A stretch of DNA of 64,000 nt from Branchiostoma floridae (GCF_000003815.2 NC_049982.1:19843920-19907919); one strand, 5' to 3'; shown: positions 12,025 to 24,419, numbered from the stretch's first letter. The notes: generated by a model from the letters alone, not told the origin. Numbers and translations are program-made.

Positions 12025-12780
12025 TTAGACCTCAGATCCTCCCACAACACTGTTGCATTGGTCGACTCGTCGAGCATACTTTCTCCAAAGGTTGCGGTCT
12101 TGAGCAACTACTGCCATGCTTTCAATGTTGTATAAACCCATTTTCCCTCCATCATCTAAGATTGTCCGTCTTAGTGTAGTTTTTGGGCTGCCCCTGGGGC
12201 GGGTGCCCTTAGGAGCCCATGACATAGCTGTTTTTGTTGTTCTCTTGTCGGATAGGCGTCATACATGCCCGACAAATCTCAATCTTCTTTTTCTGACTAT
12301 CTCACTGGCTAGAGGCACCTTAGCTCTTTTCATGAGCTCCTCATTTGTGACGTGGTCACGCCAGGAGATGCCTAGGATTGTCGGTATTTACGTTGGAAGG
12401 TGTCGAGTGATTTTGTTATCTCTGCAGTGCTTTTCCAAGATTCACATGCATACGTGGCTATCGGCATTACACTAGTCTGAAATAACTTTAACTTTAATGG
12501 TACGCTGATTTGCTTAAATAGCCAGAATTTTCTCAGGTATTGCCACATACCAGTAGCTTTGCCAAGCCTGGATTTGACGTCTTCTTCTGTGCCACCGAAC
12601 ATAGTAATAATGCTGCCTAGGTACTTAGTATGTAAATTTGTCAACATACTCAATTTCTTAATTTTCAAGCACGTTTGGTGATGCGTTTTGGTGCTCGCCT
12701 CGCTGCAGTGCCGACGGAAAGTGCTAGGTAAACCATTTTCAAATAGGACCTTCGTTTCTGTAACGTTAACTGCTACTCAA
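12025..12780 (-). pseudogene. Non-LTR retrotransposon RT C-terminal pseudogene
   Basis: The minus strand from about 12770 reads KVLFENGLPSTFRRHCSEA, then from 12668 LHTKYLGSIITMFGGTEEDV followed by KSRLGKATGMWQYLRKFW and 'VPLKLKLFQTSVMPIATYACESW'-type sequence. After a frameshift near 12370 it reads ILGISWRDHVTNEELMKRA and KRRLRFVGHV, then an in-frame stop, and ends GSPKTTLRRTILDDGGKMG with AQDRNLWRKY. Order and motifs (YLGS, IKL...YG.ESW, GH..R, RGRPK..WRR, A.DR..WR) are those of the region after the RT domain in RTE/CR1-like LINEs. At least one frameshift and one stop show it is dead. The plus-strand ORF 12116-12475 is its antisense shadow. Confidence 0.75.
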
Positions 12781-14440
12781 ATACCAAATACTAGTATCAT
12801 GAATGTTCAGAGAGGTTGTTTTTAAACAGATGACACCGAACTCGAGAAGAACAAGTTGAACATGTGCAAAAAATATAAAATCAAACAGGAACAATATCCA
12901 CCGAGTTTAGCTTGTGCAGATGGTAGGGAGTCCATTCCACAGAAATACTTTAATCATGCCCGAATGCTGATCTTTTGACCTTGAACAGGATCTATACACA
13001 GATGTATAGGAACATCATAATAGAGCAGGGCTCCACGTCTACATGTTATACCTGCCTATTTTGAGGGACAACTGGGAGTCTTGTTAAGTAGGATAAAGAA
13101 AAGAATTGTTAAAAAACTGACTTCAGAGCCAAATGTTCGTCACCCCAACTCTATAGGTAAGCATCTTTCTGTTATGTGTATTTTCAGATCGATCGTTACA
13201 TGGTGGATTTTGTATTTGCAGGAAGATGAATCACAACAAAAGAATGGTATGGGACTCAGGGGAGATTATATTCTCAGTGAATGTAAAAGTTTAACGTTAC
13301 GTTTGAATTATTTACACACAAAGTTACTTTTTACGGCTTAGGTCGGGTGCACGTTCAAAACGGCGTGCTTTCGCATTTTTCATACCACTAAAAGAAAGCA
13401 AACTTTCAGACATTGGCGAGGGCAGTCGGCCACTAAAAAAAAGGGTACAAAGAACATTGCATACCTAGTGCTAACAGCTACGCTTCTGCTCTGCCATTTT
13501 ACCCTTCTTTCTTTTACCCAGTTTTGTTATACCTCATGATAATGTTTTTTTTCATTGTGCTCCAATGATCAACATGTATGTGCTTTTTGTATGATACTGA
13601 AATACTGAATAACGTTTAGAAAAAATAATGATAAGCGAGAAACAGATGCACAACGGGTTACACGAGCTTTGCCAGCGGGCGCTGTCAGGACCGCTGGCGC
13701 CAGGCCAAGCATTTGTCCTGCTCTCGCGTCTTTCCAAATACGGAGCGATGTGTACCACGTATTTTGCAAAACCATAAAAGCTATTTTCTATGTCTGTATT
13801 CAAAATGTGTAAAAAGATATTGGACGTATTGTAACTATATACAAAGTCAAAGACGTTTAATTCCTTACTAGAATATTCGTAGGAAATTGTATTTTAGTCC
13901 AATTGCACTAAACAGCAGTAGATATTGCCTTGTGGTGGTGATAATGGTGATGAGTTTTGCAATTTTTCAGAAATACATTGTAATACGCAACTCCAATTTA
14001 CATATGCATAAACTTGCATAAATTATATAAGTGATACTCTGAGCCCCTATGTGTGGATGTCCCTCAACCTGCCCAAAAGGAGATTGATTACTTAGCCACA
14101 TAACTTTTAAATCAGTATTCAATTTGATTGGTTGTGAACTTGGAAGTGTTTAATTCTGAAATGATTTGACATACAGATATTATTTTAATTATGGAAAGAA
14201 TTTCTCCAACTTGATAACATTGAACAATTATGTATGGAGCATCGGAGAATTCTGTGTAAAAAATAACGTATGAATAACAAACCATTGTATTAAACTTTGT
14301 GTGTTGTATCTGCACGTATTACAAATGGAATATTATTGATCAGAGTAAGTTATAGATTCAAAAAGTTCGTATGTTGAGTCTGACAACATTAGTGGCAGAT
14401 ACGAACGTAAATTAAACGGCTTGGTATCTGACGAAATTTT
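12781..14440. other. Intergenic sequence without recognised gene
   Basis: Short ORFs at 13081-13341 (plus) and 13552-13803 (minus) have no recognisable domains, no paired splice sites and ordinary AT-rich composition. Nothing else is supported. Confidence 0.4.
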
Positions 14441-14444
14441 TTTG

Positions 14445-14712
14445 TTATTTGAGGTTCCGAATTACGGTTTCCAATGTCCGGGTATGTTACGGAATCCTTG
14501 TCGGATCCACCAAAAATACAGACAAACAAAATACTGCTCCTTATCAGTCGAAAATCTTTGTTTTCGGATTTTGTCGGATTTGAGGTTCCAAATAACGGCT
14601 TCCGATGTCCGGATATATTACGGATTCCTTGTCGGATTCACCAAAAATACAAATATACAGACAGAATACGAGAATATATATCGAAAATCCTTGTTTTCGG
14701 ATGTCCGGATAT
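14445..14712 (+). repeat. ~130-bp tandem duplication
   Basis: Two units, about 14449-14578 and 14579-14710, share TTTGAGGTTCC, the phrase 'cggcttccgatgtccggata', CACCAAAAATACA and 'tcgaaaatc.ttgttttcgga'. The open frames 14421-14714 and 14474-14758 follow from this repetition and are not taken as coding. Confidence 0.8.
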
Positions 14713-15389
14713 GATGTTCCGAACTAGAGTTCGACGAACACATCCCTTCGCCAAATAATCATGCCTTTATTAAGACTTTAAAGTTTATGTATTACTAAAT
14801 AGTACCTACCCCAATCGCAAATGACTGCATGGAGCATGAACGTGTGTTCCTCACAAACCCACAAACGCTACCAAAAACATAACCTTCTTGGCGAACTGGT
14901 GACAACGAAATTATGTACAATGTTGTGATACTATCCAGCGCAACTTTTATAGTGTTTTGTTAAACTGTTACAGAGGAAAAAAGTAGAAGACTGTGATCAC
15001 AGATGACCTGGTAGCATCCCTGGTCAATCAGAATTTCATGCTTGTCAGAGGATTTTCTCCCAAGTGTAAGGGCGTCCAGGTCACAAGGCTCACATCTGAG
15101 AAACAGCTGTGTCCATAGATATAGGTCAAAATAAGATATATAGAAATAAAAATTTAGGCCGGACGAGATGGCCGACACTTCTTTCGATCAACCTGCCCGC
15201 TAGGCATACGACGTGGTAACCACGTTGTGATACGTCGGAACTACGTTGGTTTGGACGGAGTTCCTGACCCGGTTTGCACGGGCTTAGAGCCAATCAGATT
15301 TCGTGATTCGCGTACAAGCGAAACTTGACACTTCTCTTCTTTCGTAGAATCCAGCTTGTCAAAATAAGATATATAGAAAACAGTCTATT

Positions 15390-15690
15390 TCTCTTTATTG
15401 GCCACTGATTACAATTAAATGCATCTTTCCATGTAGATTATCATCTAAAGTACCTTTCAGCCAAAAACAATGCAAACAAGTTTGAAAGTCGTATCATGGA
15501 ATTCAGTGGATTTATGAACTTCCCTCATTAATTATGAAAATTAGCTGTTGATTTGCATAATTGGTATTACATCATGCAAGCCATCACTTAGAAACTTAGA
15601 AATCGCTTAGAAATCACGAGCACAGCATGTTCAGAACACAAGTTGTCAAAATTAAAAGTTTTGCTGCAGTACCTAAGTTTGTTGAACTGT
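15390..15690 (+). repeat. Partial copy of the dispersed ~1 kb repeat
   Basis: Contains 'cctcattaattatgaaaattagc', 'cagcatgttcagaacacaagttg' and 'gttttgctgcagtaccta', in family order. It is nested within the 14736-16987 element. Confidence 0.5.
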
Positions 15691-15784
15691 ATGCCAAATT
15701 TGTTATTGAATATATGTGGGCATATAATCAAGACACCTAGCTGTGTACGAAAATTAGGGTCATTCGGCTGTAATACCAGGGTAT

Positions 15785-16045
15785 ATGGACAGTTTTAAGA
15801 AAAGCAGTTACGAGACATCCCCTAGTTCAGTCGAGAATGTACTAAATGATTTTATAGTACCCCTACAAGAAGCAGACAAACAACCACTAACATTACGTTG
15901 CATGAAAGAAGGAAAAAAGACCCGACGCAAACCCAAACCCAAGAAATGGTTCACTACAACATGTAACACCGAAAGAAGAAACTTAAAAGACTTGTTAGCC
16001 AAATTGTTATCTCAAATATCCCCTGGATCCCTTCATCCGGATTAA
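15785..16045 (+). pseudogene. LINE ORF2 linker fragment
   Basis: The translation contains NVLNDFIVPLQEADKQPL then RRKPKPKKWFTTTCNTERRN and LKDLLAKLL. The pattern K-P-K-KWF...C...RR.LK.L is typical of the segment between the endonuclease and RT domains of CR1/L2-like elements. It is interrupted downstream and lies within the inverted-repeat element, so it is a fossil. Confidence 0.5.
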
Positions 16046-16429
16046 TACTGTAAATGGAAAAAAAAGAAGAATACACAATGTCCCCTACCGGGCATTGAAG
16101 CACCCCCCCCCCAATTATTACCTCTCCATGTCTGCTGTATATTGATATCTCTCTCTTGGGTATCAAATATGTCATACATTCTGTTGTTGTGGATAGTAGA
16201 TTTGTTGTTAACTGTAGCTAAGGTATCTCTATTGGTATCAAGTCGTCCTTTTAAATTGCCCATTTTTACCCACATTATATCTTCTGATTTCCTACCTAGT
16301 TTTGTAATAAAATTGCTATACTGCTCCTTGAACAGAAATATTTACGTTTTTACTCGAACGCAAATAATTGCCTTTGCCAAGAAAGCTATAGTTTGGGTAG
16401 AAAATTTTTGTATTTGAGTAGCGGTTGCA

Positions 16430-16830
16430 GATCTAGAAACAAAGTTTCTGTTCAAAAATGGTTCACTTAGGACTTTTCGCCGGCACTGCAGCGGGCCGAG
16501 TATGTGCGAGTGTGTGGTTGCGGGCACGATAACTAGACGTTGCGGATTGTTTTGCATGATATTTGTGGTTATGTGGGGGTTGGAAAAACGAAGGTCAAGT
16601 TCGATAATGATCTTCCTGGCGACAAGTGGATGTGGCGACAAGTACTGCAGCGGAGCGTCAAAGTTACGTATGGTGTCGGTCTGCATGTATGCCAACAGCA
16701 TAACTTGAGAAGGCGTGGACTTGAGAAGTACCTGTTGTGGAAGGGAAGGTCAAGGGCAAAAAATGGTTTACCTGCCACTTTCCTATGGCACTGCAGCATC
16801 TGTGTACTATGTATGTTTGTGCACAACATT
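16430..16830 (+). repeat. Recurring ~50-bp LINE-derived phrase
   Basis: 'Aaaaatggttcacttaggactttt' plus '..ggcactgcagc' at about 16455, and 'aaaaaatggtttacctgccac' plus '..ggcactgcagc' at about 16763, repeat a phrase that also occurs inverted at 12680-12770 in the LINE pseudogene (its KVLFENGLPSTFRRHC codons). These pieces are therefore probably LINE-derived. Confidence 0.45.
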
Positions 16831-17351
16831 ACTCGAGGTTAGTTGTGATGGATAAAATGGAATTCTCAACTGCTATAAACACGCGTTCATGCAGTCGTTT
16901 TATTTTGGGGTAGGTACTCTTTAGTTAGACGAACGAGAGCAAATAGTCTTGAATAAAGGCATGCTTGTTTGGCGAAGGGATGTGTTCCGTGGAAGTCTAT
17001 TCATAATTTGTTACCATCTTCTTGGAAAGCGGTCGTTCTCAACGCAACATGGCCTGTTTCTAAATTCCAATATTTCTGCATCGACAGGATGCAAGAGAAA
17101 GTATGACGTGTAAAGCAAAAGTGACAAAGGTCATCTATAATATCAGCATGTAAGATACATCGTAACAAAGAGAAATGACTGTTTATTTTTGCCTGATCGG
17201 TACCGGTGTCAATTGACTCGACGAATAAACATTACCTAGAGTTAATTTCTCCGAGAAGGTACTCTTCTGGGTTGATTTGATTTTTTCAAACGTATTTGTT
17301 AGAGACCTTCTGTCTTTGTCTAACTATAGATTCGTGAATGGTGAAGACAAC

Positions 17352-20300
17352 ATGATCCGAAGAAGGAGAATGAAGATAACATCAGCCTTTGTGGCTCTTC
17401 TCGTCTGTGGTGGATTCAGCTATTATATTTCTACGACCATGTATAAGAGTAACAGCCAAACCCAGTCCCTTCAACTTCACAACATAGGCAACAGGTAATC
17501 GGCGTGTAATATCGTTTTATAATGGATAAGACGATGTAAGTGGCCCCATTGCCCAGGTGCCGTTAGATAAACTATTAAAGTTGATATCATAATTTATATC
17601 ATGCCCATTAGACTCGTTATAGGTATGCCATTAAAACGTATTCCACGATGCCGGCTTAAGTCTGAATATATCATGACAAATGCCGGATTCCATACCTCAA
17701 AGCAATGTAAATTCATGATAAACGGAATTGTTTTAAAGTATCATCAAACTGCAACAGTGCATTAAGACCAAATGTCTGTAAGGATCAAATAATTCTTCAA
17801 GATCAAGCATTTATCAAATAGGTATTACATAGATTTTTCTTTGACAAGAAGTTGAGTCAGAATTCTGTTTTAATTTGTCACATGTAGTACTTCAAACATG
17901 GCTAAAATTCACAATTTCGTCAAACGCAAAAAAACTGGCCTACTTTTGAGGACAACCCCGTGACAACCAAACAAGACGACAAATTTCGCAACAATGCTTT
18001 TGATAGATATACAAATCATCTATACAGGGTATAAATTTCAAGCCAAAAAATTACCAGTGCGGCACTTATAGCGTTACAAAGTTGGGCCAAAAATTACGTT
18101 ATTTTCAAGCTTGAAACATTGTATTGTTTTAATGCTGCCCAAGAACTAAATATCTCGTTGGAAAATTCACAACAATTTTTAAAAAGGCAAAATGTTGGTC
18201 TATTCAGATCTTGTTTTGTTTTGACGATACAATCAACGGTGTTGGAGTGACAATGCCGTAAAGTATGTCGATTTCCGTGTTTTTGAGTTGCGGAAATTGA
18301 GGAAAATGGCCAGAAAACTTTGTTGGCCCGTACCATGACAATATGGAGTTTTGATCTAAAAGAAAGCTATTTTGAGGGGTTGTGTACCAAGTACTATCTC
18401 TGTGTTTACCCTTGCCACCATTGTTTGATCCTTATAGACATTTGCTCTTAAGGGCTAAGCTGTTTGATCGACCTATTATGCCTACTAATGGTTATACGGC
18501 AAGCTAACCCCCCTTACCACTTCGTTTTGAACAATAGATAGGTGCTTTGGTTAAGTTGTGGAAGCCCAATAGGGTGCTACATTTTGACAATATACGCTCG
18601 ATGTTTCATAGCAAAGAAAGATAGGCATAGGGCATTCGGTAAATGGCGCGAACAACGAAAAAAGTTAAAGAAACTAAAATGTGGATTTTGGCAGGATTCC
18701 AGGACCAGGTGAGGATATACATGGTAAGAGAGGAGTGACAGAAAGGACAACCGGTACTTGCATTCCACGAAAGAAATTTGTCTTCATTGCAACGCACAAA
18801 ACTGGAACTGTCACCACCTCAAACATTTTCCAAAGATATGCCATCAACCACAAGTTGGCTGTGCTGGTAGCAACAGCCGGTAACCCCGTCTCCTGGGGCC
18901 GATCACCCGCGGAAGAGGATTATATCCACACGCCAGATGAACAGTACGACGCCCTATTCAACCACCTGACGTACAATAAAACATGGCTGCGGTCCAAGTT
19001 CCCAGCCAACACAGCATACATCTGTAAGGAAACTGTTTTATGCAGAAATGATGATTTATTGCATGAAATGAATGTGTATCTTTAGATTGTTGTCGGAAAT
19101 TTGAATTGTACTTATATAAGCAAACTTTTTCTCAGCCGTATATCAGTCTTGATTTTTAACAGAAACATAAAATTACTATTGAACAATAAGCAAACTGTGC
19201 TGCTGTGGGAACCATGGAAATCATCATGCCCTACATAGTTTATTGATGCCTTAGGGGTGGAGTCGCCTGGGTAGTACTGCGACAGAGTTAGAATACTGTT
19301 CTAACTCCCCTGTTGCATCTCCAATTTTGTTTCACAGCATGTGATAGAGACCTTTTTACCTTTAGACACAGAAACCGATATGTGTATGCAGGGATTCGCC
19401 GGGACTGATTGTTGGGTAAATGTATTAAACAACTAGAGTTCGGCTACCTTATACCTCCATGAAATATTTAGAGCTTTTGTAAATCTTAGCATTTACATGA
19501 TTTATGTATTATGGTTATCATTGACATGTCACAACGCACACATGTCACGAGTGTAAAAGTCCCATCAATAATTATTAAGCGGTTTGGCACTTTATGTATA
19601 TATGACGTAAATCAGTGCCCCATTTGCATGTTTGGTATCTGCTTATGTTCCACCTATCACATTTTAAATATGTCTATTGAAGTCCTGTGGCTAAAAACAA
19701 TGAAAACAATTTCCTCGTTGATTATACAAATCAGACCCTCATTTGCATAACATTATACCATTTGCCTAAGCTACCTGTATGCCTAAAATGATGCCAATCC
19801 AGTCGTTCCTTTCTGCAGTTATCCTCTTTGGAGTGTCTTGATAAAAAAAACTGCAGTTCCACAATTAAATGTTAGGGACCGGAAACTTGCCCCACTTTGT
19901 CATGACGCTCAAAGCTATCAACCACCCAAATGCCAAGACCATAGCATGTCCGGGACAAGAGATACATTGAAAAATGCTACGATAGAATATTCTCATTAAT
20001 TGTGCAAATGTAATCCTATTTTGCATAATTGACAACATTTTCTTAGCTACCTACATACCAAAAATCATGAAAATCCGTTGTTCTCTTCTTGAGTTATCGT
20101 CAACGTTTTTGACAAAAATGCCCCTACTATCCCAAAACTAGTCGCTAGGAGGCCCACCTTATGTCACTTTTTCCTAATTATATGATCTTACACTTAAGAA
20201 TCATAGCGTGTTCAGAACACGAGATAGCGAACCCGAAAGTTAGTCTGCAGTACCATGTGAAGCCGCTAGGGGGCCCAATATCTAATCATTTTCAGCTTTT

Positions 20301-23300
20301 TCATCACACCCCACCAACACACCAAGTATGAAAGCAATCCACGCAGCCGTTCTTGAATTATCTTGTTCACACAGCAACAGACACACACACAAACGCTAGT
20401 GAAAATATAACCTCCATTACATTTCATGGGCCCAGGTAACTATAAAGCTGTGAAAGCTTTCATTCTGTGACTATCGTGTCCATATTTTATCCATACATGT
20501 GTAGTAGAGATCACCAAGCAGGGACAATGCTTGATATGCCAGTTTCTTTATTTCACATACAGCTATCATACGAGAACCAAGCAGTCAATTGACCTCCGCC
20601 ATGCACTACTACTTCCTTCCAAATCTTCTGCAAATGCGTGGCGTTAGTAATCCGGTCAATGAGTTCCTGCTGAATCCATGGAAGTACAGGCATCTGTCCG
20701 AGGTTCACTTTGACTTCTGTAACATCACCTGGGACCCCACCAGGAACTTCATGTCCTTCGACTTGGGGTATCCTGCAGAGGGAGCGGAAGACGAGGTATT
20801 AATGCGAAATGACTGAACATAACAATCACTAACTGAGGATTGTGCGCGGTACTTGTGTACCAATGCTTGTTTAACACCTGAGCCATGCTACGAGGCTTAT
20901 CCGTATCGGGTCTCACTAATTACCGAAAATACCAAAAAACGTTCTAAAAAAGCCGAAGACAACCAAAAACAACTTTCACTAACTACCGAAACAACTCTCA
21001 CTATCAAGGAAAGCCGAGATTTGCTTGTGAGCAAATGCAGCATATTTCACTCCACCTCCCTCCCCATGCAACAATGCTGATCCACAGTTACACATATGGA
21101 AAAATGAAACATTCCAAAATAAGGAAAATGGAGATTTCTGTGCCCTGATATTATAACAGAATAACATGAAATTTGGTATAGGGGTGCTCTGGATACTTGC
21201 ACGTAGAACTTAACATTTTGGGCATACATTACATTAAGAGGATAATTCTTTCGGCCATTTTTCTCATTTGGATGTGATACTTACCTTTGTAATTTTGGCA
21301 TACGCTTCTTTTATGTCAGAAAAACTTAGTGATGGCATTTTTCATTTTTGGAATGCCAATAAATCCCAGTCTGGATAGGCTTAAGTCTTTGATGAAAGTA
21401 CTTCAAAGTCACTACCGCATCAGATTGAAAGACTGTTAACATTTACTTCCGGACTTTTTGTTTTCTTACAACGAGAACATTAAAATCCTTATATGCTTGG
21501 TTTTGAATAATATTTTGAAAACATTTACTTCCCGTTGTTTTGTTGTTCGATAAGGAACGGGCTCGTCGATACATCAGTGAACTAGAAACCGACTTCACTC
21601 TTGTCATGCTACTGGAGTCCCTTGTGCTCCTCAGACGGCTGATGTGCTGGGAGATGCAAGATGTCTTTTACGTCACCAAGAACAATCGGACATATTCATA
21701 TAAAAAGGTTATTCCCTCTAAAGAACAGATTTCCAACCTGCGGAAGTGGAAAGCCGTGGATTACTTACTGTATGACACGTTCAACACGTCACTTTGGCGC
21801 AAAATTGCAGCACAGGTAAGGATAAAACATTACGAGAGGTGTTCAGTAGTAATCTGTAACTTTATGACATTTTTTCCTGTTATGGTACTAGTTACAAAAT
21901 TACACATCAATTAGTACTTCTTTGTGCAGCTGGAATCAAACCTTTACTCTAACTAGCCATAAGCTAAAATCTAAGGGCACAAACCGCCGTACGTTTAACT
22001 GCTGGCTGATACGTGCAAAAACGTGGTCATCTTTTGGGATCCATAAGTGGCAAGTACCGCCTCTGTACGAACTCGTATGGAATCTAACGGACTTGGGAGC
22101 ACGCAGACACGCCGTAGCACGTAAAGCCTCGGTCTCAAAGCGCGTACGATTTGTTTCGATGGAGGTTTTAAGCGCAGTATAAGCGCAGTGCGTCGTAAGT
22201 CGATGAAGAATCGGAAGCAATAGTTTAAATATACAAAGCCGTGGTCACAAAGATCGTAGGACATCGTACGATGAGGTCAGAAGAGCGTACCTAGTCCTGC
22301 GTCAATCGCAGTTAATCATAGTAAATCGAAGAGCCTCTTATGACGAAAAATAGAGCTGGAATGGATTTTGAACAAGTTTAAAGTTTCTCCATCGTCGTAC
22401 AATTTCGATTGCCCACATAACGGACTTCATTACAGCAATTTCATTTCTACTGATGACGTTGAATATTACTAATTTTTAGCATGTTGTGATGGTTTCAGTT
22501 TTCCTTGATATTATCTTTCATGTAGAGGAACGTGTGAACAATCGTGCGTCATTGGAAAAAATTTTGAACATCATCCAAAGCGCTACGATGGCTGATTGTG
22601 CTTACGATTTTGCTGCGCTCATCGCATATGCATATATGCAGAATATGCTATCGGAATATAAGGAATATAAGGAAACCATGCGTACTAAGAACGTGTAAGT
22701 ACGGCCTGCATACGATAACTTGACAATCGCTCAGAGATCGTACTTTGTAAGCACACACAACTCACCACTTGTGCAGCGAATGGCCTCCCCTCCAAAAAAC
22801 GTACGGATAAAAAACACGTATGGCCGGTTATGCCCTTAGCTTTACGGATCTTTTTTTGTCTATCAAACAGGGTGCGGACTTCCACGAGGAAGTATACTAC
22901 TTTAGAGAGGTCAACACAAATGTCAACACGTACTGCGATGAGCGACAGGAAGGGACACCCAATCTCACAGTGGTAGCCTCGAGATGGAATCTACAGTTTG
23001 AAGTCGACGCCAATTTTTGCCGTGTCATACAATCACGTGTATGTATTACTGTGCACTGACGAGGTTCTTAAATCTGCTTCATAACTAACCATCTGCTTTT
23101 CTGGAAGCCACCAATAGATTCGAACGTTTGCCATAGAGTGAACACTGCTTGTAGGTATTGGCTTGTATCAGTAAGGCTGTATGTCACATTGGAAGGCTGG
23201 CGTCATTCTGCCATTTCTTAAGCCCCCTTCACACGAGAGCACGAATGAGCCGGGATGCCGTCGGAATGAATATTCTTTTCTATTCCTGGCAATTCGTAGT

Positions 23301-24297
23301 GTGTTCTAACTGCATTCCAGCTATTAGTGCCCGTTCTTTTGGCTACAGTCAAACCGCAGGTCAACCCAGAACGAGTTATTCTCTAATAGGGCATTCACAC
23401 TGAGATCGAATCATCAGGAATCAAGCAGAACCAGCCGGAATGAAGTATTTGCAAAATTTGTGAAACATTCGGTGCCATTCCGAGTGGGTATTCCAATGGG
23501 CCTTAAATCCCCTTCACANNNNNNNNNNNNNNNNNNNNNNNNNNNNNNNNNNNNNNNNNNNNNNNNNNNNNNNNNNNNNNNNNNNNNNNNNNNNNNNNNN
23601 NNNNNNNNNNNNNNNNNNNNNNNNNNNNNNNNNNNNNNNNNNNNNNNNNNNNNNNNNNNNNNNNNNNNNNCTCCACCGAATGAGATAAGAATGTTCGAAT
23701 AATGTGGGAGTGCCGCAGAATGCGGTTAGAATAGTTAGAATACACTTAGAATCCTGCTGATTCGGTTTCAGTGTGAAGGCCCTATTACGTACGGTCGAAC
23801 TAGGCTTAAACAAGGATTTGCATCTACTACAGTCCAGTAATGCCCAAGGCAACACATGGGAATGATAGAAAACCATAAGTTGCTCTCAAAATCTTTTAAA
23901 ATTCTGCCTCTTAACGAAATCACAAGACATTTAAGGCGTGACAGAAAAGTTACGTTATTCAATTTAAGTACTGTAGTTGTATAATTGTTGGTCAGACCAA
24001 GTCAATGAACACTTTCGCTGCAATTAAAAAGAATGACACCCCAAAACACAATTTTTCTGGTCCAATGTAAGTTAAAGATTCATGTATCGTATAGACATCA
24101 GCAGCATATTGATTTCCTACCTTTTTATTTCTCAGGTAGACCAGCTTATGGTGCCACTGCGGAAAGGACAGAAGGGCGGACGGGCAATTCTGAGTGAAAG
24201 GGTTAACGTGTGGGCCGTCTCTCGAGGACAACGAACATTCAAATATACGGATGAGCGGGAACAATATGTAAAAATGCGTAATGAATCTTCTTGGTAG
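17352..24297 (+). CDS. GAL3ST-like: Galactose-3-O-sulfotransferase-like (complete, six exons)
   Basis: Exons 17352-17494, 18695-19023, 20563-20795, 21555-21815, 22871-23038 and 24136-24297 join in frame to 431 residues, within the usual Gal3ST range. The enzyme moves sulfate from PAPS to the 3-OH of terminal galactose on glycolipids or glycans in the Golgi. Start: the first in-frame ATG, followed by an RRRR(M)K cluster and one membrane span (FVALLVCGGFSYYI), a type II signal anchor. The 5'-phosphosulfate loop is FIATHKTGTVTTSNIFQRY; the 3'-phosphate loop is ISIIREPSSQLTSAMHYYF; then FLLNPWKYRHL, NFMSFDLGYP and the ELETDFTLVML helix with ESLVLLRRLMCW. Relative to the vertebrate 'MEYFDESLVL' pattern, three residues are missing before ESLVL. 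The C-terminal helix is short (exon 6). Introns carry a ~1 kb repeat, a TIR element and an assembly gap. Which of GAL3ST1-4 is nearest is not resolved. Confidence 0.87.
19432..20430 (+). repeat. Dispersed ~1 kb repeat inside GAL3ST intron 2
   Basis: Full-length relative of the tandem copies at 8976-11130: it begins AACTAGAGTTCGGCTACCTT and ends AACCTCCATTACATTTCATG. The end, read in reverse complement, begins CCATGAAATGTAATGG, which resembles the start CTCCATGAAATATT, supporting short terminal inverted repeats. Confidence 0.72.
21972..22838. mobile_element. ~865-bp TIR element in GAL3ST intron 4
   Basis: The left end TAAGGGCACAAACCGCCGTA is answered at the right end by GGCCGGTTATGCCCTTA. The ends share AAGGGCA.AACCG. 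The interior is rich in CG-containing phrases such as 'gatcgtaggacatcgtacgatg'. No transposase is seen, so it is probably non-autonomous. Confidence 0.6.
23222..23785. mobile_element. CCCCTTCACAC-ended element(s), interrupted by assembly gap
   Basis: 'AGCCCCCTTCACACGAGAGC' at 23221 and 'GTGTGAAGGCCCTATTA' at 23771 look like opposite ends of one element. Between them are a further 'gggcattcacactgagatcgaatc' and a 'ccccttcaca' that runs straight into the N gap, so nested or tandem copies are likely. The ends resemble those of the 30209-31019 element. Confidence 0.5.
23519..23670. other. Assembly gap (N)
   Basis: Run of N within the last intron of the GAL3ST-like gene. It sits inside a repeat, which probably caused the gap. 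Confidence 0.99.
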
Positions 24298-24370
24298 GTC
24301 ATACTTTGCATGGCTCCACTGCAAAGCAGTGCAATAGCACTGAGTTGGACAACCCTGCTGGGTAAAGATG

Positions 24371-24396
24371 ACAGAAATAATAAATAAATAAATAAA
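24371..24396 (+). promoter_or_regulatory. Candidate poly(A) signals within an (AAAT)n tract
   Basis: Four to five overlapping AATAAA hexamers begin about 75 bp after the GAL3ST stop codon. They form a microsatellite and could serve as the polyadenylation signal for that gene. Confidence 0.45.
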
Positions 24397-24419
24397 TGAT
24401 AAATACTTATAGATCATAC

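Larger units (their letters stand above)
14736..16987. mobile_element. 2.25-kb DNA element with long terminal inverted repeats
   Basis: The left end GAACACATCCCTTCGCCAAA at 14736 is matched in reverse complement by the right end TTTGGCGAAGGGATGTGTTC ending at 16987. The similarity continues inward for more than 100 nt with indels: GCATGCCTTTATT.AAGACT, then AGTACCTACCCCAA, then GACTGCATG...GAACG.GTGTT, each found in inverse at 16870-16960. No transposase was recognised between the ends; the interior is older LINE and repeat debris. It is probably a non-autonomous element, or one that served as a landing site. Confidence 0.75.

Noticed and set aside
12116-12475. 119-codon plus-strand ORF
   Set aside because: Antisense to the minus-strand LINE pseudogene, whose protein text is recognisable.
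16042-16275. Minus-strand 77-codon ORF, coding-like around KGRLDTNRDTLATVNNKS
   Set aside because: Some protein-like text, possibly endonuclease debris of a LINE, but no motif firm enough to call.
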